NCBI RefSeq assembly: GCF_003122215.1
Contig: NZ_QEYD01000001.1
Span: 248,001-312,000 of the forward strand
Direction of reading: 5' to 3'
Source: Pararhodobacter marinus
Lineage (GTDB): Bacteria > Pseudomonadota > Alphaproteobacteria > Rhodobacterales > Rhodobacteraceae
DNA length: 64,000 nucleotides
Below are positions 43,085 through 54,028 of the stretch, piece after piece. Numbering within the stretch: position 1 is the stretch's first letter; each line of letters begins with the position of its first letter. The notes below the pieces were generated by a model. It was given only the letters and a program-made list of their open reading frames with translations. It was not told where the DNA came from and ran no database searches. Position numbers and translations under genes: made by a program.

Positions 43085-44205
43085 TGCCCGTCATCCGCCT
43101 CGCCCAAGGTCGGCACGGGACGCGCCGAGACCGCAGGCTCCCCGTCGAAGACGAAAGGCGAGCGGATGCCGCGATGCGCGCCCAGATCCAGCTCCATCCC
43201 GCGGGCCCTGACCTGCGGATCGGCGAAGACCTCGTCCATCGTGTTGATCGGCCCGGCCGGGATTCCCTGAGCCTCGCATCCGGCAAGCAGCGCGGCCTTG
43301 GTCCAGCCGCGCGTCCTGGCCGAGATCGCCTCGCAAAGCGGCGCGCGGTTGGCGACGCGGCCGGCATTGTCGCGGTAATCGGGATGCGTGATCAGGTCTT
43401 CCAGACCCAACAGCGTGCACAACCGGTGATACTGCGCGTCGTTCCCGGTGGCGATGATGATATGGCCATCCGCGACCTCGAACACCTGATAGGGCACGAG
43501 GTTGGGATGCCAGTTTCCGGTCCGGCCCGGCGCATGGCCCGAGGACAGGTAGTTCATGCCCTGGTTCGCCATTACCGAGACCGCGCAATCCAGAAGCGCC
43601 ATGTCGACATGCGCGCCCTTCCCCGTGCGCCCGCGTTCGATCACGGCGGCAAGAATGGCGGTGGTGGAATAGACCCCGGTGAACAGGTCGGTTACGGCGA
43701 CCCCCACGCGATGCGGTTCGCCCTCGGCCGGGCCGGTGATCGACATCAGCCCGGACATCCCCTGGATGATGTAATCGTAGCCCGCGCGGTGGGCATAGGG
43801 GCCGTCCTGCCCGAAGCCGGTGATCGAGCAATAGATGAGCCGCGGGAAGACGTCTTTCAGCGTCTGGTAATCGAGGCCGTATTTCTTCAGCCCGCCGACC
43901 TTGAAGTTCTCGATCAGGATATCGGCATCGGCCAGCAAGGCCCTGACCTTCGCCTGCCCTTCGGGCGTGCGGAAATCGGCGGTGACCGAGCGTTTGCCGC
44001 GGTTCGCGGAATGGAAATAGGCCGCGACCGGGGTGCCGTCGCGGTCGATGAAGGGCGGCCCCCAGCGGCGGGTATCGTCGCCTTCAGGGGCCTCGACCTT
44101 GATCACCTCGGCGCCCAGATCGGCCAGCGTCTGACCGGCCCAGGGGCCGGCAAGGATGCGCGCCAGTTCGACGACGCGCAGCCCTTTCAGCGGTGTTGCG
44201 CTCAT
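43030..44205 (-). CDS. CaiB/BaiF-family CoA transferase
   Basis: The 391-residue protein is a class III CoA transferase: GLRVVELARILAGPWAGQTLADLGAEVIKVE at the N-terminus is the family hallmark (residues 8-38), and the catalytic Asp sits near residue 165 in VAVTDLFTGVYS/VDMALLDCAV region. It moves CoA between acids through a covalent Asp intermediate. The last 17 residues (from GGCLPPSS to PEDI) are encoded by a repeat element and are not typical of the family. It is translationally coupled to the DsbA-like gene upstream. Substrate unknown. Confidence 0.9.
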   Translation of the reverse strand: MSATPLKGLRVVELARILAGPWAGQTLADLGAEVIKVEAPEGDDTRRWGPPFIDRDGTPVAAYFHSANRGKRSVTADFRTPEGQAKVRALLADADILIENFKVGGLKKYGLDYQTLKDVFPRLIYCSITGFGQDGPYAHRAGYDYIIQGMSGLMSITGPAEGEPHRVGVAVTDLFTGVYSTTAILAAVIERGRTGKGAHVDMALLDCAVSVMANQGMNYLSSGHAPGRTGNWHPNLVPYQVFEVADGHIIIATGNDAQYHRLCTLLGLEDLITHPDYRDNAGRVANRAPLCEAISARTRGWTKAALLAGCEAQGIPAGPINTMDEVFADPQVRARGMELDLGAHRGIRSPFVFDGEPAVSARPVPTLGEADDGQGGCLPPSSLRSSPPEDI

Positions 44206-44888
44206 CCGTCGGCCAGCAGCGGGTCCAGGATCGCACGGAATTCATCCATGCTCATGTTGGAATAGGTCGTGCCGTTGATCACGAAGGACGGGGTGCCGGT
44301 GATCTCGTATTCCTCCATCCCTTCCTGGTAGACCTGCATCATGGCCGTGGCCATCTCGCGGTCGGCGAGGCATTCGTTCAGCGCCTCGTCGGTCAGCCCG
44401 GCGCGGCGGCCGATGCGGCGCAGGTTGTCGGCGACCTCGTTGGCGTCCGAGCCGCGCGCCCATTGCTGCTGCTCGTCATACAGGATGTCCGAGATGCCGA
44501 AATAGCGCATCTGCCCGCCGCAGCGCGCGACCAGCGCGGCCCACAGGCCATAGGCGTCGAAATAGACCTCGCGGTATTCGAAGCGCACGCGGCCGGTATC
44601 GATGTATTCTTCCTTCAGTTGCGGCCATACACTTGCATGGAAGTTGGCGCAATGCGGGCAGGTATACGAGGCGAATTCCATGATCGTCACCTCGGCATCG
44701 GGATTGCCGAGAACCAGGTCCTCGACGCGCGAGGTATCGACCTCGCCCTCGGTCTGGGCATGGGCGGCGCCGGGCGCGATCAGGGTCTGGCCGGGCACCG
44801 GGCGACCTGTCAGATTGGTGTAGCCGGCATAGGCACCGGCGGCGGCCAAAGCGGCGCCGCCCGAAAGCAGAAGCGAGCGTCGGTTCAT
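44202..44888 (-). CDS. DsbA-like periplasmic thiol oxidoreductase
   Basis: The 228-residue protein begins at the ATG at 44888 after AAAGGA. The N-terminal RRSLLLSGGAALAAAGAY suggests a twin-Arg or Sec signal or anchor. The active site is CPHC within FASYTCPHCANFH near residue 77, and the cis-Pro loop is TGTPSFVING near residue 201. It is a DsbA/thioredoxin-like protein of the Com1-like group that would form or shuffle disulfides in the periplasm. It overlaps the CoA-transferase start (ATGA) and the DUF721 stop. Confidence 0.92.
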   Translation of the reverse strand: MNRRSLLLSGGAALAAAGAYAGYTNLTGRPVPGQTLIAPGAAHAQTEGEVDTSRVEDLVLGNPDAEVTIMEFASYTCPHCANFHASVWPQLKEEYIDTGRVRFEYREVYFDAYGLWAALVARCGGQMRYFGISDILYDEQQQWARGSDANEVADNLRRIGRRAGLTDEALNECLADREMATAMMQVYQEGMEEYEITGTPSFVINGTTYSNMSMDEFRAILDPLLADG

Positions 44889-45493
44889 TCTGTATCCTTT
44901 CCTTCGTCCCGGCGCCGTGTCTGGGCTTGCCGGTCCTGTCGCATGAGAACTTGGGTGGCGAGACGATCCAGCGCGGCCTTCAGCCCGCCATCGCTCACGC
45001 CTTCGGTCATACCCTCGACCACCTGCCGCGCACGCGACAGCGCATTGGGCGAGGGTGTGGCGATATTCGGCCCCTCGAAGGGGCGCTGCGATTCTGCCAG
45101 TCCGGGGGCCAGTTGCGGCGCCATCCCGCGCGCCGAGGTCTGGGTCACGCGGACCCGGCTGATCGCGGCATAGCCGTAGATTGCGTTCACCTTGTCGCGC
45201 AGCGTGTCGGCCTGCATCTGCACCAGCGGCGCGGCGGCGCCCGAGGCCAGCAGCGTCAGCGTGGCGCCGATCCCCTGCTGGGCATAGCTGACCTTCACCG
45301 GCCGGCACATCCGCGCCAGTTCCGGGCCGGCGATCTCCGGCCAGTGGGTTAGCAGGCGGGTGACGGCGAAGCCGCGCGATTCGCCCGCCTTGCGGATCGG
45401 GTCGCGCAACAGCCCACTGGCCGGCTCGAATCCGCGCATCCGGCGCGAGGCTTTCGCGCGCGGGGCATCGGGGGCTTTCGAGGCAGAGGTCAT
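44885..45493 (-). CDS. DUF721 (DciA-like) protein
   Basis: The 202-residue protein from the ATG at 45493 carries the DUF721 core: RGFAVTRLLTHWPEIAGPELARMCRPVKV near residues 39-68, and ATLTLLASGAAAPLVQMQADTLRDKVNAIYGY after it. The family includes DciA, the ancestral loader of the replicative helicase, although alphaproteobacterial members are more diverse. The C-terminal half is low-complexity and charged. It heads a three-gene unit with the DsbA-like and CoA-transferase genes and diverges from mutY with 86 bases between. Confidence 0.82.
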   Translation of the reverse strand: MTSASKAPDAPRAKASRRMRGFEPASGLLRDPIRKAGESRGFAVTRLLTHWPEIAGPELARMCRPVKVSYAQQGIGATLTLLASGAAAPLVQMQADTLRDKVNAIYGYAAISRVRVTQTSARGMAPQLAPGLAESQRPFEGPNIATPSPNALSRARQVVEGMTEGVSDGGLKAALDRLATQVLMRQDRQAQTRRRDEGKDTE

Positions 45494-45579
45494 TGCGGGG
45501 CGGGCTTTCCTGTCAGTCGGCAATATCTTAGTGACTCTGAAAGCCTTGGCCAGAGGCCGCGCGACAGGAGGCGTCAAGA

Positions 45580-46659
45580 ATGCGTGACGGGACTGCAACA
45601 CGCCACGAAGCCGCGGCGCTTCTGCGCTGGTACGACCGGGCCGCACGGGTGCTGCCGTGGCGCGTGGGGCCGGCAGACCGTGCGGCGGGCGAACGGCCCG
45701 ATCCCTACCGCGTCTGGCTGTCCGAGATCATGCTGCAGCAGACGACGGTGGCCAGCGTGAAAGCCTATTTCGACCGTTTCACCACCCGCTGGCCCGATGT
45801 CGGGGCACTGGCCGCCGCCGAGGATGCCGAGGTGATGGCCGAATGGGCGGGTCTTGGCTATTACGCCCGCGCGCGCAACCTGATCGCCTGTGCGCGGCAG
45901 GTCGCACAGGCGGGGGCGTTTCCCGATACGCTGGACGGGCTGCGCGCGCTCCCCGGCATCGGCGCCTATACCGCCGCTGCCGTGGCCGCCATCGCCTTCG
46001 ACCGGCCCGAAACGGTGGTCGACGGCAATGTCGAGCGCGTGGTCTCGCGGCTTTTCGCGGTACAGGACCCGTTGCCCAAGTCGAAACCAACGCTGGCGCG
46101 GCTGGCCGCGACCCTGACACCGCAGCAGCGCCCCGGCGATTTCGCGCAAGCGATGATGGATCTGGGCGCGACGGTCTGCACGCCGCGCAATCCGCGCTGC
46201 GCCGATTGTCCGCTCGAGGGTTTCTGCGCGGCGCGCGCGCAGGGGATCGCCGCCGAGCTGCCGCGCAAGACACCCAAGGCGCCCAAGCCGACCCGGCGCG
46301 GCATCGCCTATGTCGCGTTCCGCGCGGACGGCGCGCCGCTGCTGGAAACGCGCCCGCCCAAGGGGCTTCTGGGCGGGATGCCCGGATGGCCCGGCACCGA
46401 CTGGTCCGACGATCCGGACCCCGCGCCGCCTATCCCGGCGGACTGGACCATCCTGCCGGGCGTGGTGAAGCACACCTTCACCCATTTCCATCTGGAGCTG
46501 ACGGTCGCGCTGGCCCATCTGCCGCAGGACGCCGCGCCCGAGCGGGGCGACTTCCGCCCCGGCTTCGACCCGACCGCGCTGCCCACGCTGATGCGCAAGG
46601 TCCACGATCACGCGGATGCGGCATCGGGCGACCTTTTCGCCCCGCGCAAGCGGGATTAG
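45580..46659 (+). CDS. mutY: A/G-specific adenine glycosylase MutY
   Basis: The 359-residue protein shows the catalytic Glu in SEIMLQQTTVASV near residue 48, the HhH LPGIGAYTAAAVAAIAF near residue 124 with the catalytic Asp in VVDGNVERV, the [4Fe-4S] motif CTPRNPRCADCPLEGFC near residue 198, and a C-terminal NUDIX-like domain (RGIAYVAFRADGAPLLETR, then KHTFTHFHLEL). It removes adenine mispaired with 8-oxoguanine. Confidence 0.96.
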   Translation: MRDGTATRHEAAALLRWYDRAARVLPWRVGPADRAAGERPDPYRVWLSEIMLQQTTVASVKAYFDRFTTRWPDVGALAAAEDAEVMAEWAGLGYYARARNLIACARQVAQAGAFPDTLDGLRALPGIGAYTAAAVAAIAFDRPETVVDGNVERVVSRLFAVQDPLPKSKPTLARLAATLTPQQRPGDFAQAMMDLGATVCTPRNPRCADCPLEGFCAARAQGIAAELPRKTPKAPKPTRRGIAYVAFRADGAPLLETRPPKGLLGGMPGWPGTDWSDDPDPAPPIPADWTILPGVVKHTFTHFHLELTVALAHLPQDAAPERGDFRPGFDPTALPTLMRKVHDHADAASGDLFAPRKRD

Positions 46660-46683
46660 GGTAGCGGGGAACGGAGCGCTTCC

Positions 46684-47829
46684 ATGACCACCGCCGTCAG
46701 ACCGATCTCGTCGCTTGCCGCCGCGCTGCCTTTCTGGCTGTCGCTGGGTTTCGTGCCGCTGATCTGGATCGGTGCGTGGGGCGGCGGCTTCTGGTTGCTG
46801 CTGGCGCCGCTCTACGCATTCGGGCTGATCTCGCTCATGGATGCGATCGGCGGGCTGAACCTTGCCAATCCCGATACCGGAACGCCCGTCGAGCAGCTTT
46901 TATGGTATCGCCTGATCACGCTGATCTGGTTCCCGATACAGACCGCGATGATCTTCGGCCTGATCTGGTACGTCACCCATCGCGGCGATCTGGTCTGGCA
47001 CGAATTGCTGGTGCTGTTCTACGGGCTTGGCATGGCGACCGGCGGCATCGGCATCGTCTATGCCCATGAGCTGATGCATCAGAAATCCCCGTCCGAGCGC
47101 TGGCTGGGCGATCTGCTGATGGCGCAGGCGCTGTACTCGCATTTCCGCTCGGAGCATCTGCGCGTGCATCACCTGTGGGTCGCCACGCCGCGCGATCCGG
47201 TCAGTGCGCGCTATAACGAGGGGTTCTGGAGCTTCTTTGTCCGCGTGCTGCGCGATTGCCCGCGCTCGGCCTGGCGGGCCGAGGTGGCGATGCTGAAGCG
47301 TGCGGGCAAAGGTCCGTTCGACCCCGCCAACCCGTTCTGGCGCTATGCCGGGCTGCAGGCCGGGTTCCTGATTCTGGCTTTCGTCGTCGGCGGCTGGCTG
47401 GGGCTGGCGCTGTTCGTCTATCAGGCGATGGCGGCGATCTTCCTTCTGGAGCTGACGAATTACGTCGAGCATTACGGCTTGACGCGCAAATACCTGGGCG
47501 AGGGCCGCTACGAGCATGTCCAGCCGCGGCATTCGTGGAACGCGGCGCACAAGGCGTCGAACTGGCTGCTGATCAATCTGCAGCGCCATTCCGATCATCA
47601 TTACAAGCCCGACCGCCGCTTTCCGCTTCTGCGGACCTACACGGCCGAGGAAGCCCCGCAATTGCCGGCGGGCTATCCGGCGATGATCTTCGTCGCGGCG
47701 TTTCCGCCGTGGTGGCGCCGGATGATGAATCCGCGCGTCCGCGCGTGGCGCAAGCAATTCTATCCCGACATCGACGACTGGTCCGCCTACAAGGCCGGCA
47801 CCAACCCGATGCCGCGCGGCGCCATCTGA
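46684..47829 (+). CDS. alkB: alkane 1-monooxygenase (AlkB)
   Basis: The 381-residue membrane protein has about six predicted spans and the eight-histidine pattern of AlkB: HELMHQ near residue 123, HLRVHHLWVATPRDP near residue 159, NYVEHYGL near residue 260 and RHSDHHYKPDRRF near residue 302. It should hydroxylate medium-chain alkanes at the terminal carbon with rubredoxin as electron donor. No rubredoxin gene lies nearby, and no fused rubredoxin domain is present. It lies 24 bases after mutY, which gives no functional link. Confidence 0.94.
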   Translation: MTTAVRPISSLAAALPFWLSLGFVPLIWIGAWGGGFWLLLAPLYAFGLISLMDAIGGLNLANPDTGTPVEQLLWYRLITLIWFPIQTAMIFGLIWYVTHRGDLVWHELLVLFYGLGMATGGIGIVYAHELMHQKSPSERWLGDLLMAQALYSHFRSEHLRVHHLWVATPRDPVSARYNEGFWSFFVRVLRDCPRSAWRAEVAMLKRAGKGPFDPANPFWRYAGLQAGFLILAFVVGGWLGLALFVYQAMAAIFLLELTNYVEHYGLTRKYLGEGRYEHVQPRHSWNAAHKASNWLLINLQRHSDHHYKPDRRFPLLRTYTAEEAPQLPAGYPAMIFVAAFPPWWRRMMNPRVRAWRKQFYPDIDDWSAYKAGTNPMPRGAI

Positions 47830-47839
47830 CCGGGCGGGG

Positions 47840-48901
47840 TCAGCGCCGGGGCTTGCTCCACAGCCAGCCCTTGCGGTGGAACCAGTAGGTCAGCGCGAGC
47901 GCCATGATCGCCATCAGCGCCATGACGATGGGATAGCTCCATTTCCAGTGCAGCTCGGGCATGTAGTCGAAATTCATCCCGTAGACGCCGACGATGAAGG
48001 TCAGCGGAATGAAGATCGTGGCGATCAGCGTCAGGACCTGCATCACCTCGTTGGACTTGTTGGCCTGGCTCGACAGCAGCAGATCGACCAGCCCGGTGGC
48101 AATTTCGCGGTAGGTCTGGATCGTTTCGATCAACTGCACGGTGTGATCCTGCACATCGCGCAGATACAGCCGGGTATTGTCGGAAAAGCGCTGGATCTCT
48201 TCGCGCTGCAGCGTCGCCACCACGTCGCGCATCGGCCAGACCGCGCTGCGCACGCTCATCAATTCGCGCTTATGGGCGTGAATCTGGCCCATCTCGACCT
48301 CGCCCGTCTGGAAGACGATGTCGTCTTCCAGCGTCTCCAGCTGATCGCCCAGCTGTTCGACCACCGGGAAATAGGCGTCGATCAGCGCGTCGATCAGCGC
48401 ATAGCACAGGTAATCCGCGCCGCGCTTGCGCATCTGGCCGACCGGGTTGCGCAGCCGGGCGCGGACGGGATCGAACACGTCGCCGGGCTTCTCCTGGAAG
48501 GTGATGACATAGCCGTCACCCAGAAAGATCGCCACCTGTTCGGTCGCCAGCTGCGCGGCGCCCCGGTCGGGCATGCGCAAGACGATGAAGTGATGGGCTT
48601 CGTATTCCTCGGCCTTGGGGCGCTGATGGACGCTGACCACGTCCTCCATCGCCAAGGGATGCAGGCCGAAGGTCGCGGCGATATGGCTCAGCATCTTGTG
48701 GTCGCCCAGACCGTCGACGTTCAGCCACAGCACCTGCCCCTCCTCGACCGGAAGAAGGCCCTCTTTCTCTTCCACCCCGTCGGGCGAGAAGCGGAAGGAA
48801 TGGACCCTCGTGGCGCGGGCCTCGGGATCGACCGACAGCGTGCCGGGGGGCGCCCCGGGGGGCGTGCGGCTTCGGCGGGAATAGCGTGGTTCCTTGCTCA
48901 T
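47840..48901 (-). CDS. corA: CorA-family magnesium/cobalt transporter
   Basis: The 353-residue protein has a large soluble N-terminal domain and two C-terminal membrane spans, with the pore signature YGMNF near residue 310. FIPLTFIVGVYGMN is the canonical motif. It is in the divalent-cation channel family. It converges on alkB with 10 bases between the stops and lies 6 bases after the EamA transporter gene on the same strand. Confidence 0.95.
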   Translation of the reverse strand: MSKEPRYSRRSRTPPGAPPGTLSVDPEARATRVHSFRFSPDGVEEKEGLLPVEEGQVLWLNVDGLGDHKMLSHIAATFGLHPLAMEDVVSVHQRPKAEEYEAHHFIVLRMPDRGAAQLATEQVAIFLGDGYVITFQEKPGDVFDPVRARLRNPVGQMRKRGADYLCYALIDALIDAYFPVVEQLGDQLETLEDDIVFQTGEVEMGQIHAHKRELMSVRSAVWPMRDVVATLQREEIQRFSDNTRLYLRDVQDHTVQLIETIQTYREIATGLVDLLLSSQANKSNEVMQVLTLIATIFIPLTFIVGVYGMNFDYMPELHWKWSYPIVMALMAIMALALTYWFHRKGWLWSKPRR

Positions 48902-48907
48902 GGCGGA

Positions 48908-49783
48908 TCAGATAGGCCGGGGCGGCGCCTTGGAAAGCTGCACCGCCAGGATCCCGGCCATGATGATGGCGACGCCGATCACGTCGATCAGGCCCAACCC
49001 CTCGCCCAGCAGGGCCGCCGCGATGGCCACGCCGAAGAACGGATTGAGGAAATGGAAGGTCGCGCCGCGCACCGCACCGATGCGCTGCACCAGCATGAAC
49101 CAGACCCAGGTCGCGGCGAGGCCCGGCACCAGCGTGGTATAGAGGAAGGCAAGGATCAGGCGCGGGGTCCAGTGGACCTCGAACGTCTCGAAGGCCAGCG
49201 CCGGGCCGATCAGCGCGACCGAGCCCACCAGCATCTGCAGCCCGACCACCATCATCACGTTCCCGCCCGACGAGGCGCCGCGCAAAGCCAGCGTGGCGAT
49301 GGTCAGCGCGATGGCGGCCAGCACGCACAGCGCGACACCGACCGGGTCCAGCCCGCCGCCGAAACGCGCGCCCATGATCAGGATCACGCCCCCGAAACCG
49401 GCCACCAACCCGGCGACGGCGACGGGTTTCAGCCTGTCGCCCATGAACAGGAAGCCGGCGGCAGCCACCATCAGCGGCAGGGTCGAGGCGATGATCGCGG
49501 CGGCCGAGGCCTCGATCCACTGCATGGCGATGAAGTTGAGGCCCAGATAGGCCGCGTTCTGGCAGATCCCGAAAATGATCGTCGCCCGCCACTGAGAGCG
49601 CGTCAGGTTCCAGCTTTCGCCCAGCATCCGCGCGAGCGCGACGCCGATCAGCCCCGAGATGAGGAACCGCAGCGACAACGAGTAGAGAGGCGGCGCGTCC
49701 GCGACGATCATCCGGGCCGATGTAAAGGCCGAGGACCACATGAAGGCGAAAGCGAGGCCCATGAAGAGCGCTTTGAAATCCAT
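48908..49783 (-). CDS. EamA-domain (DMT superfamily) transporter
   Basis: The 291-residue protein starts at the ATG at 49783 behind AGAGGA and consists of two EamA repeats, together about ten membrane spans (FAFMWSSAFTSARM in the first, GATFHFLNPFFGVAIAA in the second). Such drug/metabolite exporters move amino acids or small metabolites. The substrate is not evident. The longer reading to 49963 lacks hydrophobic character and is not used. The 269-base stretch between it and katE (49784-50052) holds no gene I can support. Confidence 0.88.
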   Translation of the reverse strand: MDFKALFMGLAFAFMWSSAFTSARMIVADAPPLYSLSLRFLISGLIGVALARMLGESWNLTRSQWRATIIFGICQNAAYLGLNFIAMQWIEASAAAIIASTLPLMVAAAGFLFMGDRLKPVAVAGLVAGFGGVILIMGARFGGGLDPVGVALCVLAAIALTIATLALRGASSGGNVMMVVGLQMLVGSVALIGPALAFETFEVHWTPRLILAFLYTTLVPGLAATWVWFMLVQRIGAVRGATFHFLNPFFGVAIAAALLGEGLGLIDVIGVAIIMAGILAVQLSKAPPRPI

Positions 49784-50052
49784 GGGAATCCTCTGTCCAG
49801 CGGGGCCGGCCGGGTCCCCGGCGGCGAGACTAGCCGGGCTTTCCGCCGAGGGAAAGGGGCCTCCTTTGGGCCGCAGAGGGGGCAAGGCGCAGGAGTCCGA
49901 CGGATTGGAAACGGCGCGAAGGGTCGGACGAAAAGACCCGCAACAGGAACGCCGATCCGGCACGCAATTCGCGCGCCGGACCGCTGTTCCGTCCCGGGGG
50001 TCAGGACCTGGCCTCCCCCGGGCCAGAGGTTTCCGGCTCTGGCCGTTCCCCG

Positions 50053-52161
<2,109 letters not shown>

Positions 52162-52236
52162 GGCGTTACCTGCTGCGCTGGATCTAGAGGGGGGACCGGG
52201 GGCGTGGTGCGCCAACCCCGATTCCGTGCGGCTGTA

Positions 52237-52261
52237 AACCGCTTGATCGCGGGGATGTTCC
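52237..52261 (-). promoter_or_regulatory. EcfG-type promoter for katE
   Basis: On the minus strand: GGAAC, 17 bases, GTTTA. This is the consensus of EcfG/general-stress promoters in alphaproteobacteria. It ends 76 bases before the katE ATG. Confidence 0.75.
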
Positions 52262-52319
52262 CGGACCTTCGGCCCGGCTGATGCGGGGCGCGTCTTCCGC
52301 CGATTTTCACGCGGCGGCG

Positions 52320-52344
52320 GGAACATAGCGGTTGCGACGCGGTT
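52320..52344 (+). promoter_or_regulatory. EcfG-type promoter for the PRC-barrel gene
   Basis: On the plus strand: GGAAC, 17 bases, GTT, ending 58 bases before the PRC-barrel ATG. It forms a divergent pair with the katE promoter. Confidence 0.75.
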
Positions 52345-52402
52345 CATGGCCCGTAAAGCCGGATCGCCGTGATCCGGCGCCGTCTCACGAAGGAGAGATG
52401 CA

Positions 52403-52753
52403 ATGGACGTCGAAGGTTCCAATCTGGTTTCCGCCGACAATGTCGCGGGCACCAGCGTTTATGGCCCGGATGGCAGCAAGGTCGGATCGATCGACCGGGT
52501 GATGATCGACAAGGTCAGCGGCAAGGTGGCTTATGCGGTGATGAGTTTCGGCGGTATTCTCGGCATCGGCGGCGATGAGCGGCCCGTACCGTGGGGTGCG
52601 CTGAACTACGACACCAGCCTCGGCGGGTTCCGCACCAACATCACCGAGGACCAGCTGTCCGACGCACCGGCCAAGAACGATCAATGGCACAGGGACCGGG
52701 ACTGGGAAGAGCGCACGCATGCGGTCTACGGGTTGCCGCCGTACTGGATGTGA
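52403..52753 (+). CDS. PRC-barrel domain protein
   Basis: The 116-residue protein holds one PRC-barrel ([36 protein letters not shown], residues 17-52) followed by a Trp/Arg-rich C-terminal tail. A GGAGAG ribosome site precedes the ATG. PRC-barrel proteins of this size are common members of alphaproteobacterial general stress regulons, with unknown biochemical role. A terminator follows. Confidence 0.9.
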   Translation: MDVEGSNLVSADNVAGTSVYGPDGSKVGSIDRVMIDKVSGKVAYAVMSFGGILGIGGDERPVPWGALNYDTSLGGFRTNITEDQLSDAPAKNDQWHRDRDWEERTHAVYGLPPYWM

Positions 52754-52780
52754 TCCCGGCGCGGACCTCACGACAAACAA

Positions 52781-52808
52781 GAGCCCGGCGCTTGCGCCGG
52801 GCTTTTCC
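52781..52808. terminator. intrinsic terminator after the PRC-barrel gene
   Basis: An 8-bp stem GCCCGGCG/CGCCGGGC (52783-52790 with 52795-52802) and a 4-base loop are followed by TTTTCC. It separates the gene from the convergent sigma factor gene. Confidence 0.85.
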
Positions 52809-52847
52809 TCACGGGCCTGTCCGGGACTGACAGGAACAGGGCCGGCG

Positions 52848-53399
52848 CTATTGCGTTGCCGACGCCAGGGTCGCGCGGGCGCGGTAGATGCGGCTCTTGA
52901 TCGTGCCGATATCGCAATCGAACATCTCTGCCGCATCAAGGTAGCTGACGCCCAGGATCACCACGGCCACGAAGGTCTCGCGGAAATGCACGGGAAGGTC
53001 GTTGATGGCGCGCACCATCTCGGACATGCGCAGATGCCAGTATTGCGTATCGACGATCCCGACGGGGATACTGGCCACGCAATCCTTGCTGCCCGGTTTT
53101 TCGCGCGCCTGCTTGATGCAATTCGAATAGAAACGATTGCGCATGATGGTGAACAACCACGCCCGCAGATTGGTGCCGGGCTTGTAGAGATGGATGTTCT
53201 CGATCGCCCGCAGCAAGGTTTCCTGCACCAGATCGTCTGCCTCGACCGGGTTCTTGCACAGGGACCGGGCAAAAAGACGGAGTGGCGGAATGAACTCGAT
53301 GACGGCGTCCGATTGCACGGTCTCGGACGAATCGCGTTGCACTGATACGGGCGGACGCACCGCCGCCTTGCCGCCCATGGCTTCGCTGGCCAGCTTCAT
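52848..53399 (-). CDS. EcfG-like ECF sigma factor (general stress response)
   Basis: From the ATG at 53399 (GGGAG site) the protein has 183 residues. Region 2 reads DDLVQETLLRAIEN...PGTNLRAWLFTIMRNRFYS and region 4 reads GVSYLDAAEMFDCDIGTIKSRIYRARA. This is close to the EcfG pattern, the sigma factor of the PhyR-NepR-EcfG cascade. Six consensus EcfG promoters lie within 10 kb of it. A clear match to that consensus is not present before its own start. PhyR is not in the window. Confidence 0.82.
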   Translation of the reverse strand: MKLASEAMGGKAAVRPPVSVQRDSSETVQSDAVIEFIPPLRLFARSLCKNPVEADDLVQETLLRAIENIHLYKPGTNLRAWLFTIMRNRFYSNCIKQAREKPGSKDCVASIPVGIVDTQYWHLRMSEMVRAINDLPVHFRETFVAVVILGVSYLDAAEMFDCDIGTIKSRIYRARATLASATQ

Positions 53400-53776
53400 G
53401 GCACTTCTCCCAATATGTGTCTGAAACAGCCCGCTCGGGGATGTCCCAGCGCATTTTTTTGTCGTGACCCTTCCCGCGCGCCGACAGGACATATCAGGCG
53501 CCGGGTGGTATCACGTCGTGTGGCTCGATGAACGGCAGGCCCCGGATGAGACGGTCATGAAATTCTTGTCCTCCGCCCCGGTCCGGCAATTGTGCAGGCC
53601 TCCCGCCCAGTCTTTCCGATAGGGTGGTGCGGGGTCAGGCCCTTGTCCACCGCTGCGCGAAAAAAAGGCGGTTGTCCGCTCAGACTCGGGCAACGGGCCG
53701 CTGATCGCAGCCAGCCGGAGGGCTTTGCGAAGACGGCGCCTAGCGGCTCATGTCGGTATTGAAGGAGTGCGCAGGA
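53400..53776. other. intergenic region without supported gene
   Basis: This 377-base stretch contains a short T-rich patch near 53454 and minus-strand reading frames without clear start sites (for example 53511-53693, 60 codons, no recognisable motif). A GGGAC-N15-GTTT string upstream of the sigma factor deviates from the stress consensus and is not counted. I see no RNA gene. Confidence 0.5.
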
Positions 53777-53944
53777 TCAGTGCGACGCCCGGTTTCGCGC
53801 TTCGACCGCGAGTTTCAGCTTGAGCGCAAGATCCGACAATTCCTTTGACACCGGCTCGGCCTCGACCTGTTTGAGCAACTGGGAAAGCGTCCGGTCAAAT
53901 TGCTCCTGCGCGACGGCAAGATCGGTTTCTTTGCGGTAAACCAT
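53777..53944 (-). CDS. small NepR-like protein (55 aa)
   Basis: From the ATG at 53944 the protein has 55 residues and consists of helices with the pattern LLKQVEAEPVSKELSDLALKL. This resembles the NepR core (EPVPxxFxxLLxxL), the anti-sigma factor of EcfG. It lies close to an EcfG-like sigma gene and an HWE kinase, which supports the idea, but the similarity is at pattern level. The ribosome site is weak (GAGA). A TTG at 53965 is an alternative start. It carries an RpoE-type promoter and a near-consensus stress promoter upstream. Confidence 0.5.
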   Translation of the reverse strand: MVYRKETDLAVAQEQFDRTLSQLLKQVEAEPVSKELSDLALKLKLAVEARNRASH

Positions 53945-54028
53945 CGTCCGTATCTCTCTTCGCAACGCCGCGCTGGCGGTTTGCAGTCATCGGGGGGCAA
54001 AGGCCCTGTGCGCGGCAGGTCAAAGGGG

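Noticed and set aside
52162-52452. N-terminal extension of the catalase
   Set aside because: The extension covers both stress promoters and has no similarity to catalases; the ATG at 52161 gives the normal protein.
53423-53447. GGGAC-N15-GTTT as a stress promoter for the sigma factor gene
   Set aside because: One mismatch in the -35 and a spacer two bases short compared with the six exact sites.
53511-53693. A 60-codon minus-strand ORF before the sigma factor
   Set aside because: No ribosome site, no recognisable motif and no helical or signal pattern.
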